A stretch of DNA of 64,000 nt from Trichodelitschia bisporula (GCA_010356995.1 ML996699.1:403697-467696); one strand, 5' to 3'; counted from the stretch's first letter, positions 12,014 through 23,239 are shown. Notes: generated by a model from the letters alone, not told the origin. Numbers and translations: made by a program.

Positions 12014-12716
12014 GTGGTTTGGGAGAGAAAAAGATGGGAGATGTCGAAAGCATATTGGGGAGCTTAGTGGGACATGTTAGCGTTTGGCGAGGCGTAGATT
12101 GTGATAAAATGGTCATTTGTAACGGTTAGCATGTACATGATGGTATGATCTGGATGCATAGACCTGGGCCGAGGTCATATTTTCCGGCTAAACCTCTCAA
12201 AAGCTCAGCAGGCGTGTAGCAGGTGGAGTTAGCCACCCGCAGATGGAGTTCTCGATATTCTACCCTCATACGTACTCTACTGTGATACTGTCGACTTGAA
12301 TTCCAGCCTCACCTCACTGCACCGCCACTGAACTATTCTTTTCTTCGTTCCAACCGTGGCGCAGCTCCTACCGTAGTTCTAACGGTCGATCCAGCATCAA
12401 GTGGGTCAGCCGAAGCGTCCTCAGCGGGGCCGTTCGCGACATCAACCGGCAAACTTTAACCCCACCTCCTCTCTTCGCCCATCAGGCCCATCACCTCGCC
12501 TAACCCGCATATCGCGACGTACGCCCAGCCCAAGTACAAATGAAACTCATCACCGGGGCTATGCTCCGTCCCCGCACTTCCAGATAAGCACATCAACCCA
12601 AACGATGCCCTCCCCCGCTCCCATCTCCGAAGTTGGCATATCCTCACGTTAATTGGCCAGCCCCGCACGGCCACACAGTGGCGCAAGCGTGGCTGGGCAC
12701 CCCTCATGCTGCGCGA

Positions 12717-12724
12717 TGACGTCA
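12717..12724. promoter_or_regulatory. CRE-type palindrome TGACGTCA
   Basis: A perfect TGACGTCA octamer about 490 bp upstream of the ATG at 13215; a half-site TGACGTAG follows near 12955. In fungi such sites are bound by Atf1/AtfA-type bZIP stress regulators. Binding here is inference. Confidence 0.5.
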
Positions 12725-13047
12725 CCACATGACCTCATTGCACCAATCTTCCCCAGAGCGGAGCCCTGAGCGGAGGATTACCTTCCAAAGTGGGAAAGCG
12801 GTTCTCGCTAGCACTTGATACGCTGTGGGCACGCGCGCAAGCCACCGACACCCACGTTGCGGACGCATATGGGTTGATTTCGTCAAGGGACTAAGGGTGG
12901 GCTGGACCCTGCGTCATCGGGCGTGGCTGGTGCGCTGTGCCCCTCGGGACAAAGTGACGTAGTGGCGCGCCTCGCTCGCACCTGCTCGAGGGGCGGCTAT
13001 CAACGACCTTGTTTCTGCAGTGCTTCAGATGGGACGCGGACGAGATG

Positions 13048-13055
13048 TATAAATA
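13048..13055 (+). promoter_or_regulatory. TATA box (TATAAATA)
   Basis: TATAAATA lies 160 bp upstream of the ATG at 13215 and is followed by a CA-rich and CT-rich leader, a layout typical of highly expressed or stress-induced fungal genes. Confidence 0.7.
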
Positions 13056-13214
13056 CACCCTTCCCCTCCACCCATATTTCCTACTCATCACACACAAGCT
13101 CAAGTCTGCAAATCTCTTCCAAACTCCAAAGCCTCAAGCCTCAAGCCTCTAGCCTCAAGCTCGACTACCAAACCACTTCAAACCCTCAAACCAACCCTCC
13201 AAACCTCAATCATC

Positions 13215-13604
13215 ATGGTTCGCCGCGCCACCCGCACCACCACCCGCCGCCCCGGCCTCTTCACCCGCCTCCGCGCCCGCAACCACCCCGTCAGCAACAC
13301 CACCTACACCACGACGACCACAACCACGCAGCGCACGAAGCGCAACCGCAACCCGTTCGCCGCGCGCCGCCGCGCCCCGATGGCCACGACGGGCACGCAC
13401 CACAACCACGGCACCACCGCCGGGTACGGCACCACGACGGGCGCGCCCGTGCACCACCACCGCCGGCGCCCGAGCATCGGTGACAAGATCTCGGGTGCGA
13501 TGATGAAGCTGCGTGGCAGCTTGACGCGTCGCCCTGGGCTGAAGGCGGCGGGGACGAGGCGCATGCATGGGACTGATGGGCGGGGTTCGCATAGGGTTTA
13601 CTAG
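13215..13604 (+). CDS. Small very basic conserved-type protein (129 aa)
   Basis: Single exon, 129 aa, strongly enriched in Arg, Thr and His. The N-terminal half is low complexity (Thr runs and RR pairs). The C-terminal block GDKISGAMMKLRGSLTRRPG followed by KAAGTRRMHGTDGRGSHR is orderly, and I recall similar tails in small uncharacterised ascomycete proteins. The charge pattern suggests nucleic-acid or chromatin association. The TATA box and upstream CRE suggest strong, possibly stress-induced expression. Function unknown. Confidence 0.8.
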   Translation: MVRRATRTTTRRPGLFTRLRARNHPVSNTTYTTTTTTTQRTKRNRNPFAARRRAPMATTGTHHNHGTTAGYGTTTGAPVHHHRRRPSIGDKISGAMMKLRGSLTRRPGLKAAGTRRMHGTDGRGSHRVY

Positions 13605-13915
13605 AGGGGAGCGACCTGTTATTGGCTCTACTTGTTTGAGTAGGTTGGTGTTTGGGGTTGTGCTTTTGGGACATTAGCGATGACGGCGACGATTACGTTG
13701 TACGATACCCGAGAGAATGAACTCGATTTAGTTTTGATGTGGCTTCGTTACGCGTGATGACATCTGTATGACTGTCATACTGTCCATCGCCACAACTTAT
13801 CCTACATCGCCATGACTATCATACATCCTTGTGACCAGCGTACAGCGCTGCGTATTCAACAAAGAATTGACCATGTAGAGAAGAGTCAAAGCTCGGATCA
13901 CCACCCATATCGCGC
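13605..13915. other. Intergenic region between convergent genes
   Basis: 311 bp between two 3' ends. A short direct repetition of GTGACATACTGT/CATGACTATC-like words near 13757-13825 is seen; nothing else. Confidence 0.4.
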
Positions 13916-14691
13916 TTAGTCGAGGTCGAATTCCGTGGCGTCGTACGTCACCCGCGCAGCTCCGTCCGCCGTCGTCTGTCCATTCGCCGTGTCAAGGGTC
14001 TTATGGCCAGACTCGAGTATTTTCTGGACCTGATAACGCTCAGCCGCTAACTGAAGGAGCCCCACTTCATCCGTCAACCCAACAATGCGGTCCAACTCAA
14101 TATTGGTGCCGTAACCCCAGTCATTGTCCAGTTCCTCTTCATAGTCGGACGTGTCATCGACCACAGTCGCACCGTCGTAAGTGTTGGCATCGTCGATGGA
14201 TTGGGCAGGATCATACCCGTATTCAGAGATAGCGTCCCAGATGCTGGCTTCATCGTCATCGGAGACCTCGCCGCCAGTGAGCTCGGCATTAGCAGCAGCA
14301 GGAAGGTCGTGGTGGTCCGGAGGAGGCTCGGTAGCGCTGAGGTCACTGTCGTCGACATTAACAGTAAAAACAGAAACTTCCTCGATGCTCTCACCGGATG
14401 CTCTGCGGCAGCTGCTGGTAGCCGCACAGACGCATCTCCCGCAAGAACCTAGGCGAACCATTTGAAGAGTACCCCTTGCGGAGTGAAGCGGGACGCTCCG
14501 TCTCGTAGCGAGCGCGTTTGCTCTCCGGTTCAGGAGACATCGAGGGAGCACGCGCCCTGTTGGATATTAGCCAAGTACTTAAGTTTTACAGACTTAACGT
14601 ACCGCTTTATACCGCCGGCAACTCCCATTTGATGCTCAGGGATCTCGTAGTCAAGGGGATCCGAGTGGGGGGTGGGCTCGGGGCGGTCCAT
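13916..14691 (-). CDS. Acidic protein of unknown function with a putative NLS
   Basis: Model of three exons: 14603-14691, 14473-14556 and 13916-14402, giving 219 aa. The first intron (46 bp, GTACGT...CTAAT...CAG) is well supported because it joins a short basic exon in frame. The second (70 bp, GTACTC...CAG) is less sure; another donor nearby is possible. The N-terminal part has ESKRAR, a possible nuclear signal. The rest is strongly acidic (DDEASIWDAISEYGYD, DYEEELDNDWGYG) and ends in a short helical stretch (LLQLAAERYQVQKILESG). No family recognised; an acidic nuclear adaptor or chaperone is only a guess. Confidence 0.55.
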
Positions 14692-15090
14692 TTCTGCGCA
14701 GAGAAGGGACAAGGAGGCTCTGGCAAAACTTAAGCGTGTTAGAGATTCCCTTGGAAAGCTGAAGGTGTGAGCATACAGTATTTTGGTTATGGTTGGCCTC
14801 GATGTAGTGAGGTGAGTGTTGTCAAGGTAGATGGTGAAAGGTCGTGCAAACAAAGGAAGCAGACTTATATAAAGTGAACAATGGAAGGCTTGGGTGTCAA
14901 GCTCTCGGCGCGCCGAGATACCAGTTCGGGTCCTCATGGCAAACAATCCCATTGTCGATACTCTGTTCGCACGGATCAGCCTTGGCCGGAACTTGTCCCT
15001 TGAAGTCATGTATACTGACATACTGACGAGCCCATGATATTTAGACTCTTCCACGTATACCAATCCCGCTCTTTACTCCTCCACCAGCCC
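14692..15090. other. Intergenic region upstream of the acidic protein gene
   Basis: About 400 bp between tandem minus-strand genes, no motif beyond a weak TATA-like TTATATAA near 14864-14871. No gene seen. Confidence 0.4.
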
Positions 15091-15690
15091 CTAAAATGGC
15101 TTCGCAACCTTCCTAGGCTCCTTCTTCCCTGTCTCCCGATCCCGCACCTCACACCAGCTAACTGGCACACACACATTCCCCTCCTCACTCCACGCCATAA
15201 CAACCCCGAACTCATTTCCGGCCGTGCTGAGAAAGTACCCCCCGGTATTGTCCCCAAGCCCCACCACCGTCGCCCGCACAATATCGCCCACCCGGAAACA
15301 CTCCGTGATCTTGACCTTGTCCTTCTCAGTCGCGCGCACATCTTGGGCCCGAAGTACCGCGCGCACCGGCGTGTTGACTTTGTCGTCCGTGACTAGGATC
15401 TCGCATTGCGCCTGGAGACGAGCGAGGCGCGTTACGCGCGCGTAGACGGTTGCGTTTATGCTGGGGAGGGGCGCGGGGGCGTTCGAGGGGCGGGTGATTG
15501 CGAGGGTTGATTGGAGTGAAGCTTTGTTGCTGTTGCCGCTGCTGCCGCGGATGGGTGTGAGGTTGGAGACGGGTCCTAGGAGCGAGGCTACGAGCCGATC
15601 GTTGTAGATGTGCGTTCCTGGGCCTGCTGCGTGGCGCGCTGAGGGGCCGAGGGGTTGCCCTGGGAGGGCGAAGGAGGGTGCCGAGGCCAT
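15091..15690 (-). CDS. csl4: Exosome complex component Csl4
   Basis: Single exon, 199 aa, the usual size for fungal Csl4. Csl4 is one of the three S1/KH cap proteins of the RNA exosome, which guides RNA into the 3'-5' decay core in nucleus and cytoplasm. The N-terminal domain starts PSFALPGQPLGP. The S1 domain runs from about residue 75 (INATVYARVTRL) to 175, with FRVGDIVRATVVGLGD, GYFLSTAGNEFGVVMAWS and the family end VSWCEV...EPRKVAKPF. ATG 15690 gives the expected N-terminus. Highly likely. Confidence 0.95.
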   Translation of the reverse strand: MASAPSFALPGQPLGPSARHAAGPGTHIYNDRLVASLLGPVSNLTPIRGSSGNSNKASLQSTLAITRPSNAPAPLPSINATVYARVTRLARLQAQCEILVTDDKVNTPVRAVLRAQDVRATEKDKVKITECFRVGDIVRATVVGLGDNTGGYFLSTAGNEFGVVMAWSEEGNVCVPVSWCEVRDRETGKKEPRKVAKPF

Positions 15691-16402
15691 GACTGTGCGT
15701 ATGGTCTGAGGGAGAATGCTGTTGCAAAGAGGCGGAGTGGACAGTGAGGTTCAGGGAAGTTCCTGTAGAAGGAGTCGAAGTGGAAGGGTGAAGTACAGGG
15801 TAAGGTGCAGGGTCGATTATTCACGAGGTATTCGGTCACGTTATCTGGTGGTTGGATATCTGTGCTACAGAATGGATCATGGATTAACGTTAAAGCGGTT
15901 CCAATGGATCGACAGACTGGGGTAGCCTTGAGACAGCTCCCCGACTTGGCACTGGATCTTCGTCCAGCTATCTTGACTTCATCTCTTCACTCTTAGTTCT
16001 TTTCACAATCCGAGTAACTGAAGGCTAGATGCTTAGCGTCGCGATGCAGCCTAGGTACTTGACATTCTAGCCCAGAAGCAAACAAAGCTTCTCTCAACTT
16101 GTGATGCTTTGTCGGCCAGCTCTTTTGCCTCCACTACACTTAGGACACCGGAGCTGTGAAGCACGAAGGTGAGGTGATAAAAAATGATCATGAATGGTAC
16201 AGAGCTTCATGGCGAAGCACGAGGGATATCATATTCTCTATTTGTTAACATGCTGCCTGTAGGAAAACTGAGAAACACAATCCATCCAGCCATCTCAATT
16301 TCCCTGTCGTATATTGCCTTCGGCAAAGTATCGGTCGAGGAAAGCTCAACGCATGGCCGAACTTTCCGTTGTGATTTCCACCCTCTCACGATAAGAAAAT
16401 GC
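15691..16402. other. Intergenic region, no gene seen
   Basis: About 700 bp, becoming AT-richer to the right. No coding potential seen. Confidence 0.4.
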
Positions 16403-16715
16403 TACGGATATACTTTTCAAAAGTATCTAGGTGCCAAGGCATGCCAAGACGCCAGTGCTGCCCAGTTCAAACTTGGAAGGTACAACCCTTTTAACTGCAA
16501 ACCAGTTTTTCTGCAGCAACGCTGTCACTACGAAAGTGGCGCCAAAATACTCACCGCGTTAAGGCGATCAAAATAAACTTAGTTACAATTAGATAGTATT
16601 CTAGGGCGTGAGTGCATCGCGACTTGAAGTTTCACAGCCAGACCGATGAGGTGTGCTGCCAAGTAATGCCAAGTCATGTGCCTTAACTCGTTACTTTTGA
16701 AAAGCGCCTCCGTAC
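16403..16715 (+). mobile_element. MITE-like element, copy 1 (313 bp)
   Basis: Non-coding 313-bp element bounded by degenerate terminal inverted repeats: TACGGATATACTTTTCAAAA at the left and CTTTTGAAAAGCGCCTCCGT toward the right end. The interior matches copy 2 in inverted orientation (for example CGCGACTTGAAGTTT at 16619-16633 against AAACTTCAAGTCGCG at 16855-16869). No transposase. Most likely a decayed class II non-autonomous element; superfamily undecided because I could not fix a target-site duplication. Confidence 0.65.
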
Positions 16716-16771
16716 ATCGCGCATTTCGATGCGCAAGCCTCCGCCATCGGCGACGCTCAGAAATATGTATA

Positions 16772-17084
16772 CGTACGGAGATGCGTAACAAAAGTATCCA
16801 GTCAAGCCGCCAGTCTTGGCATTCTTGGCACAAGGCCTCGTGGGCCTAGCCGTAAAACTTCAAGTCGCGATGCGCTCACGCTTCAGAATATTATAAAGTT
16901 ATAATTAAACTTATCTTGATTGCCTTAACGCGACGAGTACTTTAGCACTACTTTCGTCGCGATCGCGTTGCTGCAAAAAGACTTTTGTGGTATAAAGTTC
17001 TGTGGCTTCCGAATTTGGACAGGGTAGCGTCTTGCCCTATATAAGCCTTGGCGACCGGATACTTTTGTTACGCATATCCGTACG
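16772..17084 (-). mobile_element. MITE-like element, copy 2 (313 bp), better-preserved TIRs
   Basis: Bounded by 28-bp terminal inverted repeats with a single mismatch: the left (16772-16799) begins CGTACGGAGATGCGTAACAA and the right (17057-17084) ends TTGTTACGCATATCCGTACG. Same length as copy 1 and its inverted relative. No open frame of note inside. The two copies together form an imperfect palindrome of nearly 700 bp. Confidence 0.75.
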
Positions 17085-18125
17085 CAGTACGCTTCGTAGG
17101 AAGGATCTTCACCCGACTTCAGTAGCTGTTATGCAACACTTGCCGATGTGCCGCCCTGTCGATCGAGCTTTGCCCCCATTCCCGTACCGTCCAGTACCCT
17201 AGCCATCCCGGAAGCGGCAGGAGGCGAGCTTAACTCCGCACTCCGTCCACGCGATTTTAGCTCGTCTTTAGTGTTGCATCCAGGAAGCCGGGACGAGCAG
17301 GCGGGACGAGTACGAAAACCTGGTTTGTCTCCAACACGAATGACACAAACGACACGAAGCTGATGGCTGATTGTCCAAGGCCATCTCTTGCATAAGTTAG
17401 GAGTTAGATCACTGCAAAAGATCACACCATGTTAAATGCCCAAATACCAAGCGTTGATCAATAGTTTGACTATCAGCCCTGCCACCCATACGCCAGCGAT
17501 ACCAAGACAATTCTTGAGGCTCTCGGTCTGTCTTGGATGATTCTTCTCGTCATGCTAATCGCCCATCCCACGCGACTGCGCGGCCCCCCCCCGGCCATCC
17601 GCGCATACCGTACTGTACGAGGTACACCGTACGCCACAACGAGGCGTTTGCAGCGTTGCGCCAGTACGCGTAAGTAGCGCAATTTCGCTTCCTGGGATAC
17701 GATATGCGTCGTCGTTACGGCGCCATAAACGCCCGCTCAGCCTCCCAATACCACCTTGGAATTGCATGTCGCGTGCATGGGCCCCCCTGTCAGGCACGAA
17801 AACGCGACCAGGTAACAGCGGGTATTTACAACGATAGCCTTTATGGACCAAAGGCTCGTGAGTCCTCAAATGAAGCATCCCAAACTCCCGAAGAAGCAAG
17901 GTGATAGAAGAAAAGTAGCTCGCACACCCAAGTTGCCCAGGCTTGCGGGTTTTATGGATGATCAATTACAATGAAGTGGTATATGCAAAAGGCTTCTTCA
18001 CACGCGCCCAACTCCCAAGGCCATGTTACGTACATCCCAAGCCCGCCGCCATTAGCTTCTTCAGCCCGCCAAATCCCGATTCTAATCCAACCCAACACTC
18101 CCCACAACTGCCTACCAACTCACGT
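17085..18125. other. Intergenic region downstream of the peroxidase gene
   Basis: About 1 kb without a supported gene. Short open frames on both strands show no motif. Confidence 0.4.
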
Positions 18126-19960
18126 TTAGTAGGCCTTGGTAGGCCAGACGGTGACGGTGACGGTCGTGGAGACCGTCTTGCAAGTGCCCTTGGGCTTTGC
18201 GCTCACCACCGCGTTCGAGCCCGAGCCGGAGGAGCCTGAGCCGGAGACGCCCGAACCCTTGCCCGAAGTGGACGTGCCCGAGGTGAACGAACCGATGACG
18301 GGGCTGGTAGGCATCGGGTAAACGAGACCCTGGGCTTGCGGCTGGCCGGCCATCTTGTTGGGGTGGCCGAGGGCCTTGTAGCCAGTCGCCGAGGGCGAGG
18401 CAGTGGAGGTAGATGTACACGGCACCTTGCCGACGGGGATGATGTCGACGACATACGAGGTCGCCTTGCTCTTCAAGGTAAAGGTGTACGTCTTGGTGCT
18501 GTATAGGGTGCTGTACGTGGTGTACGCCTTCCCGCTCGCGCTGGACTTCTTGCTGCTGGTCACGGCGTAGCTGGCGGGCACGCTGCTGACGGGGAAGTTG
18601 GTCGGGAAGGTGCCGTTGAAGGAGCCGGACGGCCTGACGCTGAGAGAGGGGAAAACGCTGACCACGGCAGACGCGCTGACGGACGCGCTCGCGCTGACGG
18701 ACCCGCTGGCGCTGGCGAGGGACGCGCTGGCGCTGCCGGAGGGGTTGGCGCAGGCGACCTTGTTCTGGCTGGGAGGAGTGATGACATCGACGTGCGAGGG
18801 CAGGACGTGCGTGCACTCAGTCAGGCTGTTGATCTTGTTCACACCGAGCAGCGACAGGCGGACGTAGGCACGCGAGTAATCGTTGTTCCACGCCAGCTGG
18901 CCGAAGTTGGGGTTCGTGAACAACTGGAAGGCCCCGATCGAGCGGGAGTCCTGGGCCAGGCTCAGGTCCGAGGGGAACTGGAACACGCCGCTAAATGGGG
19001 TTAGTGGGAGCATGGGTAAACGGGACAAAGGAACTTACCCAGGCGCGGCACCGCCCGAGGTGATCTCCTTGTAGAACTCAACGTCCCAAACGCCAACAGT
19101 GCTGTCGAGCGCCTCGCCCGCATTGGCAGGGGAGAAATGCGCCTGGGTGGCGACGGAGTGGGCACCGACGAGCGCCGCAACGTCGATGGGGGTGAAGGAC
19201 TTGTCAGCGAACAGGGCGATGATCTTGTCCGCATCGTCAGCCGCATCGGGCATCAGGCCGGTGGGGGAGGAGGCGCTGTCGTCACGACCAACGAAGGTGC
19301 GGACACGGGGGCCGAGCGGGCAGCTCACAGCCGCGACGTTAGCCGCAAACTGGATGAAGTCGGCGGCGCTGACGCCGAACTGCGTGTATTTGGACAAAAT
19401 CGCGCGGCCCGTCGCCTTGTACCCCTCCAGACCGGCATTCTCAGGCCGGCTGATCTCCTCATCGAGGATGAACAGCGAGCCGTCGGCACCACCGATGCCG
19501 CTGGTCTTGGACCATGGGCCCGCGTCGTGGAAGCCGGCGCGAATGGCCTTGCGCGCCAGGTCGGTGCACTGGCCGTCGGCGGCCACGAACAGGTCGAACA
19601 GCTCATTGGCAATGAAGTCCCACACGCAGCACGTGTCGGCCGCGCACTCCTTGCTGCCCAGAGGGCCGGGCGGGCAGTAGACCTGGTGGGGTTAGCCAGG
19701 CTGAGAGCACCACGAATCGGCGTCGTTACCTTCTCCGAGTTGTCCTCGCCGGAGAACACGCCGGTAAGGATGTCGGAGACGTCCTGGCCGGTGGACGAGG
19801 TGACACCTTGGAGGAGATCACCGATCAGCTCGGTGGAGAGAGCGCCGCCTTGCCTCTTGGCCAGCTGCTTGTGCATATCGGAGTGGGAACCCTTCATGCC
19901 GGGGTAGGCCATGGCGAGGCCAACGCTGGCCGCGCTCACCGCAATCGTGGAGAACTTCAT
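18126..19960 (-). CDS. Secreted class II fungal haem peroxidase with Ser/Thr-rich tail
   Basis: Three exons, 19730-19960, 19039-19682 and 18126-18990; introns of 47 bp (GTAACG...CTAAC...CAG) and 48 bp (GTAAGT...CTAAC...TAG); 579 aa. Signal peptide at 1-18 (MKFSTIAVSAASVGLAMA), then a propeptide ending in a Kex2-type KR at 35-36. The haem pocket is complete: distal Arg125 and His129 in IRAGFHDAG, calcium-site pattern GGADGSLF, proximal His252 in ALVGAHSVATQ, then DSTVGVWDVEFYKE. The family oxidises phenolics or Mn2+ with H2O2 outside the cell. A roughly 230-residue Ser/Thr-rich extension after the catalytic domain, ending VTVTVWPTKAY, is unusual against basidiomycete lignin peroxidases and may tether the enzyme to the wall. 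I cannot assign Mn or Trp radical sites. Confidence 0.9.
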
Positions 19961-20126
19961 CGTGAAAAAATTAAAAGCAGAATGGTATTATGTTGTAAAG
20001 AGGGACTGGAAAATGGACTGGACGGTAGTAACGCTGCGTGTCAAAGACAGGACGTAGTGAATACACTACAAAAGAGGGACAGTGGGTTGAATGAGGGAAC
20101 AGGAGGAAGAGGCGGCCCACGACAAT

Positions 20127-20136
20127 TATATATTGG
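20127..20136 (-). promoter_or_regulatory. TATA and CCAAT elements of the peroxidase promoter
   Basis: On the minus strand the sequence reads CCAATATATA about 170 bp upstream of the peroxidase ATG, so a CCAAT pentamer directly abuts a TATATA box. The position fits a core promoter. Confidence 0.5.
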
Positions 20137-22023
20137 TTCTCATGGGGTGGGAGCGCTAAGGGGGGCGTATACGAGCCGCCAGCCACCACTCCGGTACGGA
20201 GGCGGCTGTATCTCCTGCATCCTGCTTTGGGGTCAGCCTACGCGGGGGTAGGTGTTGGCGGCATCTTGATGGCGCTACAGCCTCTTCAGCTGCCACCCGC
20301 GGTGAATCCCCTTTGGACTGGTCTAGCATGAGGCTCGCGCTCACGCCAAAGCCGTTTCGGCCGGAAGAATTTCACGTTGGCGAAGGAAGAAATTGTGCAT
20401 CTGGAGTTGGAAGACTTGAGGTCCGAGTTCCCCACACAGCACGTGAAGATGGACACGGTGGAGTGGAATGGATGACAGCTGTCAGGCGGCCTGCTTACTC
20501 CCCAATGCCTGGGAACGCTTCCTCCAAAGAGATCACGAAGCGGTGTTGCGCGCGCGCTGTGTTGACTTGTGGTTGGTAGTGGTTGGTGAGAGGAACGAGA
20601 AGGGGGTGCTTGCCAAGGCTGGGTATGGGGGGGTGGTTGATAGGGACAGGCGCAGCGCCGAAAGCGAATGCAGGAACCGCAGGCTAGAAGTGGTTACCGT
20701 AGCACGCTCCACACGGCCTCTCCCGCATCCAAGCAGCAGCCTTTACCAGTCTTCGAAGGTCTTCACAGCCCCTCAGCAGAGACGGCAGGACGACACTGTC
20801 GCAATTTCCGACTTCAGCCTTCCCGAGCAACGCAACGACGTGAGAGGACGAAACAGCCGCACGTTGCCATCCAAGCCAAGGCGCTCGCCTCCCCGACCCC
20901 GGGTTGAAGAAGATGCGGTTAGTAGGGGCGCTTGGCTTGCACCACCCCTTCCACGTTGACCCCTGGACAAACCCCCCAAACCACCTCCCCTGTTCGACGC
21001 AGGAACGCCCAGGGGTAAACAGCGCAGAAACAAGCAACACCAGCACATTTTTCACCGGTCACCTCTCCGGCCTTTCTGGACCCCAATAATCACCCACAGT
21101 CGTCGGCAAGCCTTTTGAGCATGCACTGGAACAATCTCGAGGGACTTTGGCCGAATTTGCTTCGTGTTAATCGAGTGATTCGAGTCGAAAATGCTTTTAC
21201 GGTATCAGAATCCATCTTCTCCCATTGGTCTCCATCGAAGCAGTACTTGTCCGTAAATAGCCAGGTTCAACTTGAACGGGCTAAACTGATCGCTATCCCC
21301 TTCTCCTCCACCGCCGCTAAAGCCTTACCCAGCAGACCAACGCGCACCAATCTGCTCGAAGCATCGAACATTCGATCGATGGCCAAGCTTGGGGGAGCTT
21401 ATCTCCCACCCCCCCCCCATCAGTCCACGAATCAACAAACCGCCAAAGTCATCACCCAAGTGCTGACCACGGCGGCTCGTGTCCGTTTGACCCAGCGCCC
21501 TCCCGCGAGGATATATTTTAAGCCCGCCGCTCGTGTGCGCGCTCCCCAAGCGTTAAGACATCGACGACGCCCCGTCCCAATCGTATCCGCCGTTTCCGCT
21601 GCTGACTTTGCACATAAACGGCGTCGTATTCAGCGCCTGCGTTTCCCCGGTTTTCACAAACAACCGGGCGTCTGCAGGAACAGTGTGTTTCGGAATGCGG
21701 TCGCAGCTGCATGGCCGTCGGTGCGGACGGCGACCGCTTTGCTGCCTGCGTCTGCCGTCCAGGGGCCAGAACGCGAGAAACTTTCCCGTGCCGACTGTGT
21801 GATGCTGTTGTGGCTGATCTAGCGGTGGTTCGACCTCTTGGTCCTCGGTCTCGACCGCGACTCGCGCACGTACGCGCTGTGTCGCCGTGCCGTGACGGAT
21901 GATGGCGTCGGAATACTCGGTCTGCTTTCTGCTGACCTCGCTGCGGCTCTTTGTGAACTTGGAGATCCCGGAGAAACGTTGCACATTCGCTCAGAGCCTC
22001 AACATGCGTTCCCAGCAGGTCGC
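20137..22023. other. Intergenic region, no supported gene
   Basis: About 1.9 kb. Several open frames exist on both strands but none has motifs or clear exon structure. TATATTTTAAG at 21512-21522 could be a core promoter for the doubtful ORF to the right. Confidence 0.4.
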
Positions 22024-22446
22024 ATGGTTAGGGTTGCACTGCGGACGGGATCCCAGCATCTTAGCACTGATATGTGCCGTCGGGCTCTCCGCTTAAACAA
22101 TGCGACATCGGTTCCACGACCCCATCTGCAACTGGAACCCTGGCCTGACCTGACATCATTGAAGACGGAAATGAAGCTTCAAAGTACATCCGTACTTGTG
22201 ATTTGCCGTGAAGGATCAAGCAGCATTGCCTTCTTCTCACTAGTCGAACTGGACGTCGAAGGAAATGAGCGGCTGGAATCCTTTATGCGCAGGGTATTTA
22301 GCACAGCCGCATCCCCTTCATTGCAGGAACACTTTGTTTGGGATGTTCGTGTTCAGAGCTCCTTTCACACCGTGGGCCTGACATGTCCATGCCTTGCTCC
22401 AAATCCTGCTCTCAAGCAGCTCGGGCACATCCACGTCGAATTTTAG
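22024..22446 (+). CDS. Doubtful ORF, 140 aa
   Basis: Frame with ATG at 22024 (MVRVALRTGSQHL) open to 22446; the frame also stays open upstream for about 60 codons without an ATG. The C-terminal half (FFSLVELDVEGNERLESF, ending ALKQLGHIHVEF) has the look of real coding sequence. The opposite strand is also open here (FDVDVPELLESRIW), so the strand is not secure. No family recognised. It may be one exon of a degraded gene. Confidence 0.25.
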   Translation: MVRVALRTGSQHLSTDMCRRALRLNNATSVPRPHLQLEPWPDLTSLKTEMKLQSTSVLVICREGSSSIAFFSLVELDVEGNERLESFMRRVFSTAASPSLQEHFVWDVRVQSSFHTVGLTCPCLAPNPALKQLGHIHVEF

Positions 22447-23239
22447 AGAGTTGCCTTCGTGTGAAGATGTTGGTTGAATTCTTTGATGATGGAGGCCTTG
22501 CAGACCCGAGCTGAAGATCCTTTTAGAGTTAGGCCCAGTTCTTGAGCCCGGATTGGCTGGGCCTGGCGGTTGGTAAGGCTGAAGGATACGGGGCCGAACA
22601 TGCTGGCAAACGGAGATCTTCACATATCCGAATCGCAATTTTCTTGCATTGATCTACATGCCCTGCTGAACAAATGCAAGTAGTCATTTTGGTCCCAATC
22701 CAGACAAGTGGTAGAATAAACTGCGGCTTCATGAAGCCGGAGATGAAGTGTCAGAATTGAATGGAGGTTCTGCATTCATTGTCACCTCCGAAAATCGTAC
22801 CCCCTCTCAATCAACCATCCAGCTTTGGTGACCATAAATCTCAGGACACACACTATTATGAAGACATGACTGATATTCTTAGGCGGTGATGGTGGCTTTT
22901 GATAGCTATTTGTGTCGTTATACGGAGGTAGAAGAACGACTCTAAGGATTCGTGATGTTTTTCCATCCGATTGCCTCTCCTCAAACTGTTAAGCCGATAA
23001 TACCTCGCCGACTTCCATATCCTTGGGTATGCCACGGTACAACCTTCCACAAGCCCAGCCGGTCGGCTCCAAAAGACCGCAAGGTGAAGTTGCCCCTCCT
23101 ACGTTGTACGACCCCGTCTACGTCACATCGAAGTGAGCGATGGAGGCTTATCGATATGTGCCTGGGCCGCGACTTCCTTCATAAAGTCACCAGGGAACGC
23201 ACCTGCCATAGCCATTCGCCACAGTCATGCACGGCACCG
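22447..23239. other. Intergenic region
   Basis: About 800 bp, no supported feature. Confidence 0.35.

Larger units (their letters stand above)
12014..13214. other. Intergenic region and promoter of the small basic protein gene
   Basis: About 1.2 kb. It contains a perfect CRE octamer, a TATA box and a 5' leader with repeated CCTCAAGC-type units near 13133-13165. No protein gene seen. Confidence 0.6.

Noticed and set aside
20468-20959. 163-codon plus-strand frame
   Set aside because: No motif, both strands open, no splice support.
21115-21822. 235-codon plus-strand frame
   Set aside because: Composition is Arg/Ala/Pro drift without motif; overlapping frames on both strands are equally open.
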